Source: Methylobacillus gramineus (GTDB taxonomy: Bacteria; Pseudomonadota; Gammaproteobacteria; Burkholderiales; Methylophilaceae). From it: a stretch of 64,000 bases of DNA. The stretch covers positions 1,550,001 to 1,614,000 of the forward strand of contig NZ_JAJAVE010000001.1 of the NCBI RefSeq assembly GCF_020532675.1, read 5' to 3'. The position numbers and the translations under genes were made by a program. This document shows positions 17,759-25,916 of the stretch, piece by piece. The notes beneath the pieces are model-generated. The model had not been told where the DNA came from. It ran no database searches and saw nothing but the letters and a program-made list of their open reading frames with translations. Positions within the stretch are counted from its first letter, which is position 1. Each line of letters starts with the position of its first letter.

Positions 17759-18079
17759 CTATAGGCCAGACTTAAGGAGAGCCTCTAGTTCATCCAGCAG
17801 TTGAGGACGATCTTTGGCCGAAACCTTAGAAAGATTTAGATAAAGCGACTTTTCATCTTCAGAACAAATGAACCAGACAAGAGGCTTTCCTAGCACTTCT
17901 GCAAGTCTCTCTATCATAGAAAAAGGAGGAGCATGCTTCCCTGCTTCATATTGATGAATGCGTACTTTAGCCGTTGCTTCTTCTATACCAACCGCCACGC
18001 CCAAAGCCTCCAAAGATAGTCCAGCTTCAAGCCTAGCCTCTTTTAACCTATTAGCAATCTTCGTCTCTAGCTTCATCAC
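17759..18079 (-). CDS. XRE-family helix-turn-helix regulator
   Basis: A 106-residue protein with a Cro/C1-type HTH at about residues 8-65 (RLKEARLEAGLSLEALG, then a second helix pair ending at LVWFIC). The C-terminal ~40 residues are charged and helical and may dimerise. It is divergent from the gene at 18172, with a perfect palindrome between them at 18131-18147, so it probably controls itself and that gene. It lies inside the island, close to the right repeat. Confidence 0.82.
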   Translation of the reverse strand: MMKLETKIANRLKEARLEAGLSLEALGVAVGIEEATAKVRIHQYEAGKHAPPFSMIERLAEVLGKPLVWFICSEDEKSLYLNLSKVSAKDRPQLLDELEALLKSGL

Positions 18080-18130
18080 AGGCTCTCATATCTTAAGAAC
18101 CTGTTTGTACCGTTTTACAGACCTACGAGA

Positions 18131-18147
18131 GTTAAGTTAAACTTAAC
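18131..18147. promoter_or_regulatory. Palindromic operator between divergent genes
   Basis: GTTAAGT-TAA-ACTTAAC is a perfect 7+3+7 palindrome in the 92-bp gap between the XRE gene and the gene at 18172. It is the natural candidate binding site for the XRE protein. Confidence 0.6.
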
Positions 18148-18171
18148 AATTTGACATTGGGAGCAAGCATC

Positions 18172-18687
18172 ATGGGATTTATTTCTACCTTAACTAAGGT
18201 TTTCAAAGGGCACGAACCCTATGAGGATTCTTCCAATCAAAATAGTAGCTCTTTAAATAAAAAAATGATGGAGTCAGGTTTAAAGATCCTGGACATATTC
18301 ATGGCACAGCAAGAGGCTCCCTTAAGCCTATACTCCTCAGAGCTTCGATTTGAAGATGAACTGCAAAGGTTACGTTATTTAAATTTCTACCTAGGGGCTG
18401 CAGACCGAATAGCAACAGGTCTCTTTAAGACCCCTCAAGAGGCCGATACCTTCTTTTTGGTAGCCACATTCCCAAGAGCCTCACAACTATATGGAAGTAA
18501 AAACGCTTTATTGTGGGTACAAGCTTATGGGAAAAATAAGCCAGGAACAGCAGAGCATGAGGCCGGTAGAGCTGGATGGGAAACTGTAGAAACATTTAGC
18601 GAGATAATGAATACCAACACCCCCCAAGCAGCAGTAAATGAGCTGAGACCTATAGCATATAAACTCTATGACGTAGTAAAGGCATAA
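18172..18687 (+). CDS. Island-encoded protein of unknown function
   Basis: A 171-residue soluble protein I do not recognise. The ATG at 18172 follows GGGAG nine bases upstream; a TTG at 18151 is an alternative. The first ~35 residues are low-complexity and polar (Ser/Asn-rich after EPYEDSS). The rest looks helical and globular, with YLNFYLGAADRIATGLF at about 75-91 and a C-terminal HEAGRAGWETVETF segment. No catalytic motif, signal peptide or membrane segment is evident. Divergent from and probably controlled by the XRE protein, it is the last gene before the right att repeat. Confidence 0.6.
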   Translation: MGFISTLTKVFKGHEPYEDSSNQNSSSLNKKMMESGLKILDIFMAQQEAPLSLYSSELRFEDELQRLRYLNFYLGAADRIATGLFKTPQEADTFFLVATFPRASQLYGSKNALLWVQAYGKNKPGTAEHEAGRAGWETVETFSEIMNTNTPQAAVNELRPIAYKLYDVVKA

Positions 18688-18717
18688 AATAGGTACTGTT
18701 TAAATTTTATGGTCTAC

Positions 18718-18730
18718 GGTTCAAGTCCCC
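18718..18730 (+). repeat. tRNA T-arm fragment
   Basis: GGTTCAAGTCCCC repeats 13 bases of the tRNA-Met T-arm (as at 12328-12340), without the rest of the gene. It lies 98 bp before the right att repeat and may be a scar of an older integration. Confidence 0.5.
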
Positions 18731-18827
18731 AATTATCGACTTTCTAAAGAATCATGCTACACTAGACCAATACACCCGGAACAGCACACCCAATACAACC
18801 CATTGAATTCATTGGTAATGGATAGAT

Positions 18828-18845
18828 TCCCCCCATCACCACCAA
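18828..18845 (+). repeat. attR-type repeat of the tRNA-Met 3' end
   Basis: TCCCCCCATCACCACCAA is identical to 12335-12352. The two copies bound a 6.5-kb element. The sequence to its right (from 18846) therefore probably was the original flank of tRNA-Met. Confidence 0.8.
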
Positions 18846-18876
18846 ATACCTTTCCAGAGAAATCCAGGAAAGTCTA

Positions 18877-18903
18877 AAAACCCGCGTAACTGCGGGTTTT
18901 TTA
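18877..18903 (+). terminator. Terminator displaced from tRNA-Met
   Basis: AAAACCCGC/GCGGGTTTT with a 6-nt loop and a T run, 32 bp after the right att repeat. Before integration it would have stood directly behind tRNA-Met. Confidence 0.75.
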
Positions 18904-18932
18904 TTGCCTTTTAATCCTACACTTGTCTAAGC

Positions 18933-19306
18933 TCATCCATAGAAATCCGCTGGTAAGTGTTGGTGGACTTCCCACACTCTGTTAGACCCAGAATCTTTTT
19001 GATTGGACATTATTTCAAACAGAGCCTGCGCGGTGATATCAGCACCGAAGAATGGGGCTAAAAACTCCTTGCCCATATCCACTATGGCGTCATCGATCGA
19101 TTTACCATGGACAATGGCCATGATTGGCCTCTTCCAATAGTTGTACGGGTCAAGGAACGATAGATCATATATCTCACGTTGCCGTTGTCATCACGGCCGG
19201 TATATAAAAGCATGGAGTTTTTCTGCCATGGGGTTGCCATTAATCTGGTGGCTTCATCATCAAATCCGAATAGGAACATTGATAGCTTCATGAGTCCATA
19301 CACCAT
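18933..19306 (-). pseudogene. Frameshifted phage-type structural protein fragment
   Basis: Two overlapping minus-strand frames form one protein: the upstream part has LMATPWQKNSMLLYTGRD and DNGNVRYMIY, and after a frame change near 19165 the other frame continues LSFLDPYNYWKRPIMAIVHG and then AIVDMGKEFLAPFFGADIT. The style resembles large virion-associated proteins of tailed phages, but I cannot name the family. It lacks both ends, so it is a prophage relic. Confidence 0.5.
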
Positions 19307-19369
19307 GGAGTTGGTGATGGCCAGCAGAGACTATCTGCGCTTAAGTAGTGCAAGGGAAATGAAAATGAT

Positions 19370-19387
19370 ATATGATGAACATCATGC
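19370..19387 (+). promoter_or_regulatory. Candidate TetR operator at its own start
   Basis: ATATGATGAACATCATGC contains the palindrome ATGATG-AA-CATCAT (19372-19385). It matches the site at 20008-20025 in 13 of 18 positions, suggesting autoregulation. Confidence 0.55.
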
Positions 19388-19980
19388 AAAATAAATCTAC
19401 TCAACGCGTAACCAAGAAACGTAAGGAAATCTCGCACGACCGCATCTTAGAGGTAGCAGCGCGTGCTATCCGTCGTAGTGGATACGACGGCACTGGCGTA
19501 GCTGACATCATGAAGGAAGCTGGCTTAACGCATGGTGGTTTCTACGCACACTTCGAATCGCGTGATACTTTGTTGGCTGAGGCTGGCGATCGCGCAGGTG
19601 CTGAGTCGGTTGCGATAGCATCGCGAATTGTTGCAGCTGCACCAGCTGGACAAGCGATACGGGCCCTGATGGAAGCCTATCTGTCAGCTGAGCACATCAA
19701 CGCTATTGAGACGGGATGTCCGGTTTCGGCGCTTGGTTCGGAAATGCCACGTCAATCTCCTGAAGTACGGCGTGCTGCAACATTGCACATCAAGGAAATG
19801 ATTGATTTAGTTGCGCGTCAACTTCCAGACTGGGGCCAACCACAAGCCCATGAGCAAGCCATGGCACTGCTATGCGCGCTGATTGGTACTACCATGATCG
19901 CGAGGGCAGTCGATGATCCGGCACTTTCTGAGGCGCTATGCGCAGCTACTATGAAACAATTTAACCCTGCTACCGAATAA
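19372..19980 (+). CDS. TetR/AcrR-family regulator
   Basis: A 202-residue repressor. The N-terminal HTH spans about 22-66 (ILEVAARAIRRSGYDGTGVA then the GLTHGGFYAHFESRDTLL recognition helix region). The C-terminal ligand domain contains GCPVSALGSEMPRQ, a pattern common in TetR proteins that respond to reactive electrophiles or quinones. The first ATG at 19372 lies inside a palindrome matching one upstream of the next gene; an ATG at 19384 is an alternative. It heads the oxidoreductase cluster that extends to 25.6 kb. Confidence 0.88.
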   Translation: MMNIMQNKSTQRVTKKRKEISHDRILEVAARAIRRSGYDGTGVADIMKEAGLTHGGFYAHFESRDTLLAEAGDRAGAESVAIASRIVAAAPAGQAIRALMEAYLSAEHINAIETGCPVSALGSEMPRQSPEVRRAATLHIKEMIDLVARQLPDWGQPQAHEQAMALLCALIGTTMIARAVDDPALSEALCAATMKQFNPATE

Positions 19981-20007
19981 GCGCGTCGGTAGTTTTTTTA
20001 ATTTAAA

Positions 20008-20025
20008 ATATGATAACCATCATAT
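20008..20025 (+). promoter_or_regulatory. Candidate TetR operator before the SDR gene
   Basis: ATATGAT-AACC-ATCATAT is a perfect palindrome in the 101-bp gap between the TetR gene and the first oxidoreductase gene. It shares the ATATGAT...CATCAT core with the site at 19370. Confidence 0.65.
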
Positions 20026-20081
20026 TAATATTGTAATGCGCTGGCCACCCAGCTTATTTTAATCCCTGAAAGGTTCTTTCT

Positions 20082-20879
20082 ATGTCTACGTCTCTTCGAA
20101 AAATTGCTGTAATCACCGGCGCATCATCAGGAATTGGTGCCGTCTATGCTGACCGTTTTGCAAAACGCGGGTATGACCTGGTTTTAGTCGCCAGGCGTGC
20201 CGAGCGCTTAAAAGCGCTGGCAGAAACTATTTCGAAAACGCATGGCGTCAGCGTCGAGCCTTTTGTTGCAGATCTGGCCACGGATGAGGGTCAAGCCAGC
20301 GTAGCGCAGGTTCTAGCGACGAATCCAGCGGTCAGCGTATTGGTTAACAACGCCGGTAGTGCACGGCTGGCCCCCATCATTGGCAGCCCTTTGGAAGATT
20401 CCCTATCGCAAATTGCGCTGAACATCACGGCGCTAACACGCTTGACGCACGCAGCCTTACCGGGAATGAAAGCGCGCAATGAAGGCTTGATCATTAACAT
20501 TGCCTCAGCTTTGTCTCTGCATTCATTACCTATCAGTTCGGTATATAGCGGCACTAAAGCCTTTGTTCTTAATTTCAGTCGTGGCCTTCAACAAGAGGTA
20601 GCTGACACCTCCGTAAAGATACAGGTCGTACTCCCTGCCGCCACGGCTACCGAGCTCTGGGATCAGTCTGGTGTACCGCTAGCCGCGCTTAATCCCGAGA
20701 CAGTTATGGCAACGGACGCAATGGTGGATGCGGCGCTGATCGCTCTCGACAAGGGGGAAAGCATCACGTTGCCTTCGGTAGCAGATGCAGAGTTAATTGA
20801 GCGCTTTGAAACCGCGCGCGCTGCGCTCTTTGCCAGCACGAATACCGGCAAGGTCGCGCCGCGATTGCTGCCAGCTTGA
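20082..20879 (+). CDS. Short-chain dehydrogenase/reductase
   Basis: A 265-residue classical-type SDR. TGASSGIGAVYADRF at about 13-27 is the Rossmann nucleotide loop, NNAGSARL at about 90 stabilises the fold, and YSGTK at about 153 supplies the catalytic Tyr and Lys; a Ser precedes at about 140 (ASALSLHS). It probably uses NADP(H), given the basic RRAER after beta-2. The substrate is unknown. It is the first gene behind the candidate TetR operator, and an OYE gene follows by 36 bp. Confidence 0.9.
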   Translation: MSTSLRKIAVITGASSGIGAVYADRFAKRGYDLVLVARRAERLKALAETISKTHGVSVEPFVADLATDEGQASVAQVLATNPAVSVLVNNAGSARLAPIIGSPLEDSLSQIALNITALTRLTHAALPGMKARNEGLIINIASALSLHSLPISSVYSGTKAFVLNFSRGLQQEVADTSVKIQVVLPAATATELWDQSGVPLAALNPETVMATDAMVDAALIALDKGESITLPSVADAELIERFETARAALFASTNTGKVAPRLLPA

Positions 20880-20915
20880 CCTACTGTCATACCGACAATG
20901 AGAGAAAGAGAAAAC

Positions 20916-21989
20916 ATGTTATTTGACACCTTCAATTTACGTGGCACCACGCTCAGCAACCGTGCCGTGATGGCCCCGCTCACCCGACAGCGCGCGGACA
21001 ATAACACACCCAACAGCTTGATGGCCACGTACTACTCACAGCGCGCATCAGCTGGCCTCATCATCACGGAAGGAACATCTCCATCCCCTAATGGACTGGG
21101 TTACGCCCGCATGCCGGGGCTGTTCAACGACGCCCAAGTGCAAGGCTGGAAATTGGTAACCGATGCAGTTCATGCCAAAGGTGGCAGGATTGTCCTGCAA
21201 GTCATGCATACCGGCCGGGTAAGCCATCTGGCTAATATGCCCGCTGGCGCAGAAGTGCTCGGCCCCTCAGCCGAAGTCTGTCCTGGTGAAATGCGCACTG
21301 ACACCTTGGGTAGCCAACCCCACACAACGCCGCGTGTGATGATCGAAACTGACATTGCTCTAGTTATCAATGAGCATGCGCGCACGGCAAGATTGGCTAT
21401 CGAAGCAGGGTTCGATGGTATTGAATTGCACGGTGCTAACGGTTACCTGATCGAACAATTCCTAAACCCCACGGTCAACAACCGCACGGATGGCTATGGC
21501 GGCAGTATTGAAGGACGCAACCGGTTGCTGCTGGAAATCGCACGGGCTGTGGCGCAGGAGATCGGTGCCGAGCGTGTAGGCGTTCGACTGTCACCTTACG
21601 GCGTAGTCAACGCCACTGCCGCTTTCGATGAGGTGGACGAACAGTATCTAGCGCTGGTCAAGGAACTGTCTGCGCTTGGTCTGATGTACGTTCACGTACT
21701 GGACCATTCGGCAAGCGGCACGCCACCGGTTCCCGAGACATTGAAGTCCATGCTGCGCGCTGTATTCGATGGCCCCTTTGTTCTGGCCGGAGGATTCGAC
21801 AAGGCTAGTGCTGAGCGAGCATTGAGCGAAGGCCTTGCGGACCTGATTGCCATTGGCAGACCCTTCATCACCAATCCCGACCTTGTTGCGCGCATGCAGC
21901 AGGATGCGCCGTTGAATCCCCTCGATCCCGCTACCCTTTATACCAGCGGTGCGCAGGGCTATACCGACTATCCAACGCTTGCGGGATAA
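20916..21989 (+). CDS. Old yellow enzyme family alkene reductase
   Basis: A 357-residue FMN-dependent ene-reductase of the NemA/OYE type that reduces activated C=C bonds of enals, enones, maleimides and nitro compounds with NADPH. MAPLTRQRAD near residue 20 (FMN site), GFDGIELHGANGYLIEQFL at about 166-184, and NNRTDGYGGS are the usual family signatures. The ATG at 20916 follows a GAGAAAGAG site. Part of the TetR-controlled electrophile-handling cluster. Confidence 0.92.
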   Translation: MLFDTFNLRGTTLSNRAVMAPLTRQRADNNTPNSLMATYYSQRASAGLIITEGTSPSPNGLGYARMPGLFNDAQVQGWKLVTDAVHAKGGRIVLQVMHTGRVSHLANMPAGAEVLGPSAEVCPGEMRTDTLGSQPHTTPRVMIETDIALVINEHARTARLAIEAGFDGIELHGANGYLIEQFLNPTVNNRTDGYGGSIEGRNRLLLEIARAVAQEIGAERVGVRLSPYGVVNATAAFDEVDEQYLALVKELSALGLMYVHVLDHSASGTPPVPETLKSMLRAVFDGPFVLAGGFDKASAERALSEGLADLIAIGRPFITNPDLVARMQQDAPLNPLDPATLYTSGAQGYTDYPTLAG

Positions 21990-21993
21990 TGTC

Positions 21994-22386
21994 ATGAAGC
22001 TGAGCTTTCGCAGTCTGGCAATACTGATCTCGGTGCTATTCCTGGCGTTGGCATTTACATGGATGTTTGCGCCGCAACGCTTGCTGGTGGGGTGGGGTAT
22101 TGAATTAACTCCATCAGCCAGCGTGGTCGGCCGCCGCGCGGCAGCCCTCTATGCTGGTGTGGCGATCATGTTCTGGTCAGCCAGAAACGCGGGGCCATCG
22201 CCAGCACGCTCAGCCCTGATAAAGGGACTCGCGATGGCCTGTTTGATGTTGGCATCGCTAGGCGTTTTTGAATGGGTTGCCGGCCATGCCGCACCGGGTA
22301 TCTTGGTAGCCGTTGTCATTGAAATCATGCTCACTTTGGCGTTGCTGCATGTCGGCCGGAAATCATCCGGCACTTTGGGCCAGTGA
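21994..22386 (+). CDS. Small four-helix membrane protein
   Basis: A 130-residue hydrophobic protein with four predicted membrane segments (about 5-25, 47-67, 75-95 and 100-120). I cannot assign a firm family; it resembles small DoxX- or DUF4345-like proteins. The start is five bases after the OYE stop, so it is very likely cotranscribed. A longer reading in the same frame would overlap the OYE gene and is not needed. Confidence 0.65.
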   Translation: MKLSFRSLAILISVLFLALAFTWMFAPQRLLVGWGIELTPSASVVGRRAAALYAGVAIMFWSARNAGPSPARSALIKGLAMACLMLASLGVFEWVAGHAAPGILVAVVIEIMLTLALLHVGRKSSGTLGQ

Positions 22387-22463
22387 GGACAGGGTTAATC
22401 CTGTGTTGCAGGTCAATGTAAGGCACGCTGATAGATGTTTAATATAGATAAAAGAGGGAAACG

Positions 22464-23465
22464 ATGAAAGCACTTGTCCTGAAAAGTTATGGTGGGCTCG
22501 ATAAGGTCGAATTCGCAGAGATGCCAGTACCAACTATCGAGCCAGACGAAATCCTTGTTCAAGTGCATGCAGTCGGCCTGAATCCAATCGATTACATGAT
22601 TACGAAAGGTACATTCAAGCCCATCTTGCCATTGCAACTACCACACACAGTGGGGAGCGATCTGGCCGGTATCGTGGTCGAAACCGGCAGCCAGGTGACC
22701 CGCTTCAAGCCTGGTGATGCCGTGTTTGCAAGCATCTTTGACCTGCCCGGTGGCAGCCTCGCCGAGTTTGCGGCCGTGCCCGAATACGCCGCCGCACTCA
22801 AACCAGCCAATCTGGACTTTGTGCAGGCAGCCTCGATTCCAATGGTTGGCCTCACATCATGGCAAGCATTAAAAGAGCGCGCGCAGCTCAAGCCTGGACA
22901 GAAGGTCTTTATCCCGGCGGGCTCAGGTGGCATTGGCACCTTCGCAATACAACTGGCAAAGTATCTTGGCGCGACGGTAGCGACCACGACCAGCACTGCC
23001 AATCTGGACCTGGTACGTAGCCTCGGCGCGGACGAGGTCGTGGATTACAAAAAGCACGACGTCGAGCAAGTACTACACGGCTACGATGCTATCGTAGGCA
23101 CACTCAGAGGCGATGCTCTGGAGAAATCTCTGGCCATCTTAAAACCTGGCAGTACAGTAATCTCGCTGATCGGGCCTCCAGATGCAGCTTTCGCCCGTGC
23201 GCGCGGGATGAATTTCCTCATAAAGTTGGTGTTTGGCCTGCTCAGCGCCAAGATCATCCGCCTCGCTAAAAAGCGCGATGCTCGCTACTCATTCTTGTTC
23301 GTACGCCCGGATGGCAGCCAGCTTGCCGAGATTGGCGAATTGCTTGCAACCAAACAGATCAGGCCAGTGATCGACAAAGTGTTTGCATTTGAGCAAGCAA
23401 AAGAGGGGCTCGCGTATCTCGAGCAAGGTCGAGCAAAAGGCAAGGTAGTAGTGCAGATGGCGTAA
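22464..23465 (+). CDS. Zinc-independent NADPH:quinone oxidoreductase (MDR family)
   Basis: A 333-residue medium-chain dehydrogenase/reductase without the zinc-binding cysteines, as in quinone oxidoreductases. The GroES-like N-terminal domain contains GSDLAGIVVETG at about 64-75 and the Rossmann domain AGSGGIGTFAIQLAKYLGA at about 152-170. It probably reduces quinones or enones with NADPH, in keeping with its OYE and SDR neighbours. AGAGGGAAACG gives the ribosome site. Confidence 0.9.
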   Translation: MKALVLKSYGGLDKVEFAEMPVPTIEPDEILVQVHAVGLNPIDYMITKGTFKPILPLQLPHTVGSDLAGIVVETGSQVTRFKPGDAVFASIFDLPGGSLAEFAAVPEYAAALKPANLDFVQAASIPMVGLTSWQALKERAQLKPGQKVFIPAGSGGIGTFAIQLAKYLGATVATTTSTANLDLVRSLGADEVVDYKKHDVEQVLHGYDAIVGTLRGDALEKSLAILKPGSTVISLIGPPDAAFARARGMNFLIKLVFGLLSAKIIRLAKKRDARYSFLFVRPDGSQLAEIGELLATKQIRPVIDKVFAFEQAKEGLAYLEQGRAKGKVVVQMA

Positions 23466-23544
23466 TAGCATGGCATGCGGCATGCCCGAATATGTCATTA
23501 CGAGTAATACAGCGTGACTTCAGATGAATGTGAAAGGGAATACG

Positions 23545-24351
23545 ATGGCTACCTCAAAAGTTGTATTGGTAACTGGTGTCTCATCCGGTATTGGTCGTGC
23601 AGCGGCCGAACAATTTGTGCAGCGTGGATGCGAGGTATTCGGCACCGTCCGCAACCTCTCCACGGCGGCACCATTGCCAGGGGTAACTCTGGTCGAGATG
23701 GATGTGCGCAACAACGATTCAGTAAGTCAGGCCATTGCCGACATCTTTGTTCGTACAGGGCGCATTGATGTACTCATCAACAATGCCGGGATGAATATGC
23801 TAGGTGCAGTAGAGGAGACGGAGATTGCTGAGGCGGCTGTTCTATTCGAGACCAACTTCTTCGGTGCTATGCGCACCATACAGGCAGTATTGCCGCACAT
23901 GCGAGAACAGCGATCAGGAAGAATTGTGAATGTAAGCTCGGTACTCGGTTTTCTTCCATCCCCCTATATGGGTCTTTATGCGGCTTCGAAACATGCGATC
24001 GAGGGGCTATCGGAAACGCTGGATCACGAGGTACGCCAGTTTGGCATTCGTATAACGCTGGTAGAGCCGGCATACACCAAAACCAGCCTGGAGGCGAATT
24101 CACCGAAGGCAAAGTCCACACTCTCAGTCTATGACAGCGACCGCGATAACGTTGCCGCTGCGGTTGCCCGCGATGTAAGCAAGGCCCCTGAGCCTTATGC
24201 TGTTGCTACAACAATCGTTGATGCGGCGCTTGGCAAGTGGCGTATGCGCAGCACACCCCCAGGTCAGGCATCGATATTGAGTATATTGCGCCGATTCATG
24301 CCCTCTGGTCTTGTAGATGCAAGCGTGAGGAAACAACTTGGGCTCGACTGA
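23545..24351 (+). CDS. Short-chain dehydrogenase/reductase
   Basis: A 268-residue SDR with [16 protein letters not shown] at about 10-25, [13 protein letters not shown] at about 83, catalytic Ser in [10 protein letters not shown] and [11 protein letters not shown] at about 150 with Tyr and Lys. The ATG at 23545 follows AAAGGG; the upstream ATG at 23524 is possible but leaves that site inside the gene. Its sequence differs clearly from the SDR at 20082, so the two probably use different substrates. Confidence 0.88.
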   Translation: MATSKVVLVTGVSSGIGRAAAEQFVQRGCEVFGTVRNLSTAAPLPGVTLVEMDVRNNDSVSQAIADIFVRTGRIDVLINNAGMNMLGAVEETEIAEAAVLFETNFFGAMRTIQAVLPHMREQRSGRIVNVSSVLGFLPSPYMGLYAASKHAIEGLSETLDHEVRQFGIRITLVEPAYTKTSLEANSPKAKSTLSVYDSDRDNVAAAVARDVSKAPEPYAVATTIVDAALGKWRMRSTPPGQASILSILRRFMPSGLVDASVRKQLGLD

Positions 24352-24618
24352 AAATCACGGTAATGCTTACTCTGAATCATGACTTGAAATATACAGCTAG
24401 TAAGCGAATTGCTTGGTCATCAATGGCAACTTTTAAATGCGAACGGGGGATAACCTTGCAGGGTACATTAGTGGCAAAACTCATGCACATAATCCATCGT
24501 TACTTAAAAGCTGGTACCTGATGGCGGAGCAACAATGTGAGATGAATACGTGCATCATTTTAAAAAATGATGCGATCAAGGCAATTGCCTTCATGTTTAA
24601 TATTCAGGAACACAAGAT
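24352..24618. other. Gap between SDR and aldo/keto reductase genes
   Basis: No gene or clear regulatory signal. The gap suggests the aldo/keto reductase gene may have its own promoter. Confidence 0.35.
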
Positions 24619-25623
24619 ATGAATTACACCGTCTTTGGTAAGACCGGTCTGCAAGTGTCGCAGGTTGCATTGGGCACAGGCAATTTCGGTACTGGGTGGG
24701 GTTACGGTGCAGATCCCGATACTGCCAAGGCTGTCTTTAATACATATGCCGAGGCAGGTGGTAACTTCATCGACACGGCCGACGTCTATCAGTTTGGTCA
24801 ATCTGAAGAACTACTAGGCACATTGTTGCAGGGGCGGCGTGAGGAATTCGTGCTGGCCACTAAGTTCACCAATGGAGCCGCACCCAATGCCAACCGCTTG
24901 GTCACTGGTAATAGCCGCAAAGCGCTGGTAGCTTCTGTTGAAGCGAGTCTCAAACGGCTCAAGACCGATCGTATCGATATCTATTGGGCGCATCACCCCG
25001 ATGGCGTCACACCCATCGAAGAAATTGTGCGAGGTTTTGAGGATTTGGCTCGGACAGGAAAAATTCTGTATGCAGGTTTATCAAACTTCGCTGCCTGGCG
25101 TCTTGCTCGAGCCGTTACGCTAGCCGAACTGACGCACGCTATCCCCATTGCGGCAGCACAGTTCGAGCATAGCCTGGTTCACCGTGAGCCTGAAGCTGAC
25201 TTGTTCCCTGCCACCCAGGCGCTCGGCCTGGGTGCGGTGACCTGGTCACCACTCGGTGGCGGCATGCTCACTGGCAAGTACCGAAATGGGGAGAAAGGTC
25301 GGGCTGAGGGCTTTGGTGGGCGGGTTTTCCGGCCGGAGAATTCGGAACAACGCACGCAGATACTCAACACAGTACAGGATATTGCTGCCGATCTTGGCTG
25401 CAGTGCCAGTCAGGTTGCGATTGCCTGGGCTGGAACGCATGGCGCTATACCAATACTAGGACCGCGCTCGCTGGCCCAGTTGATCGACAATCTGGGCGCA
25501 TTGGAGGTCGAGTTGTCGACTGAGCAACTCCAGCGTCTTGATGCAGTGAGTAGCCTGATGCCAGTGACAACGCCACGGTTACCGGTCTTATGGACTAAAG
25601 AGCCCGCTCGGGTAGTCGCCTGA
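24619..25623 (+). CDS. Aldo/keto reductase
   Basis: A 334-residue (alpha/beta)8-barrel NADPH reductase. The catalytic tetrad is visible: Asp and Tyr in DTADVYQFGQSEELLG (about 52-67), Lys in LATKFTNG, and His in IYWAHHPDG (about 125). The late part IAWAGTHGAIPILGPRSLAQL binds the cofactor. It reduces aldehydes or ketones. It ends the row of redox genes that starts with the TetR regulator. Confidence 0.9.
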   Translation: MNYTVFGKTGLQVSQVALGTGNFGTGWGYGADPDTAKAVFNTYAEAGGNFIDTADVYQFGQSEELLGTLLQGRREEFVLATKFTNGAAPNANRLVTGNSRKALVASVEASLKRLKTDRIDIYWAHHPDGVTPIEEIVRGFEDLARTGKILYAGLSNFAAWRLARAVTLAELTHAIPIAAAQFEHSLVHREPEADLFPATQALGLGAVTWSPLGGGMLTGKYRNGEKGRAEGFGGRVFRPENSEQRTQILNTVQDIAADLGCSASQVAIAWAGTHGAIPILGPRSLAQLIDNLGALEVELSTEQLQRLDAVSSLMPVTTPRLPVLWTKEPARVVA

Positions 25624-25863
25624 GCTCATGGAAAGTATTGAAATACGAAAACTTTGAGGCAAAGCTAGCAAAAAAACTCAGAATAACTAGAGCGATTCAT
25701 TACCTTCACTAAGCAGTGCGCATTAACACTGTTGATGCGCTGTCGTTTCGATATTCTCCATTTTTTTGCAAACAGACAGTATTTCTTCCGAAGATATGAC
25801 GGTACCTAGAGATAAATATTTATACAATAAATTAAAAATCAATTAGTTAAAACTTAGATTGAT

Positions 25864-25876
25864 TCCCCCATCACCA
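25864..25876 (+). repeat. Third, partial tRNA-Met-end repeat
   Basis: TCCCCCATCACCA matches the att repeats except for one C missing, and shares the GATT lead-in with the copy at 18828. It lies just after the redox cluster and may mark the right end of a second, older element. Confidence 0.5.
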
Positions 25877-25916
25877 GGCTTTCCTAAGCATTCTAGGCAT
25901 TACCCCCGCCACATAT

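Noticed and set aside
24237-24521. Small gene across the SDR end
   Set aside because: It overlaps the SDR gene out of frame and has no ribosome site or protein-like features.
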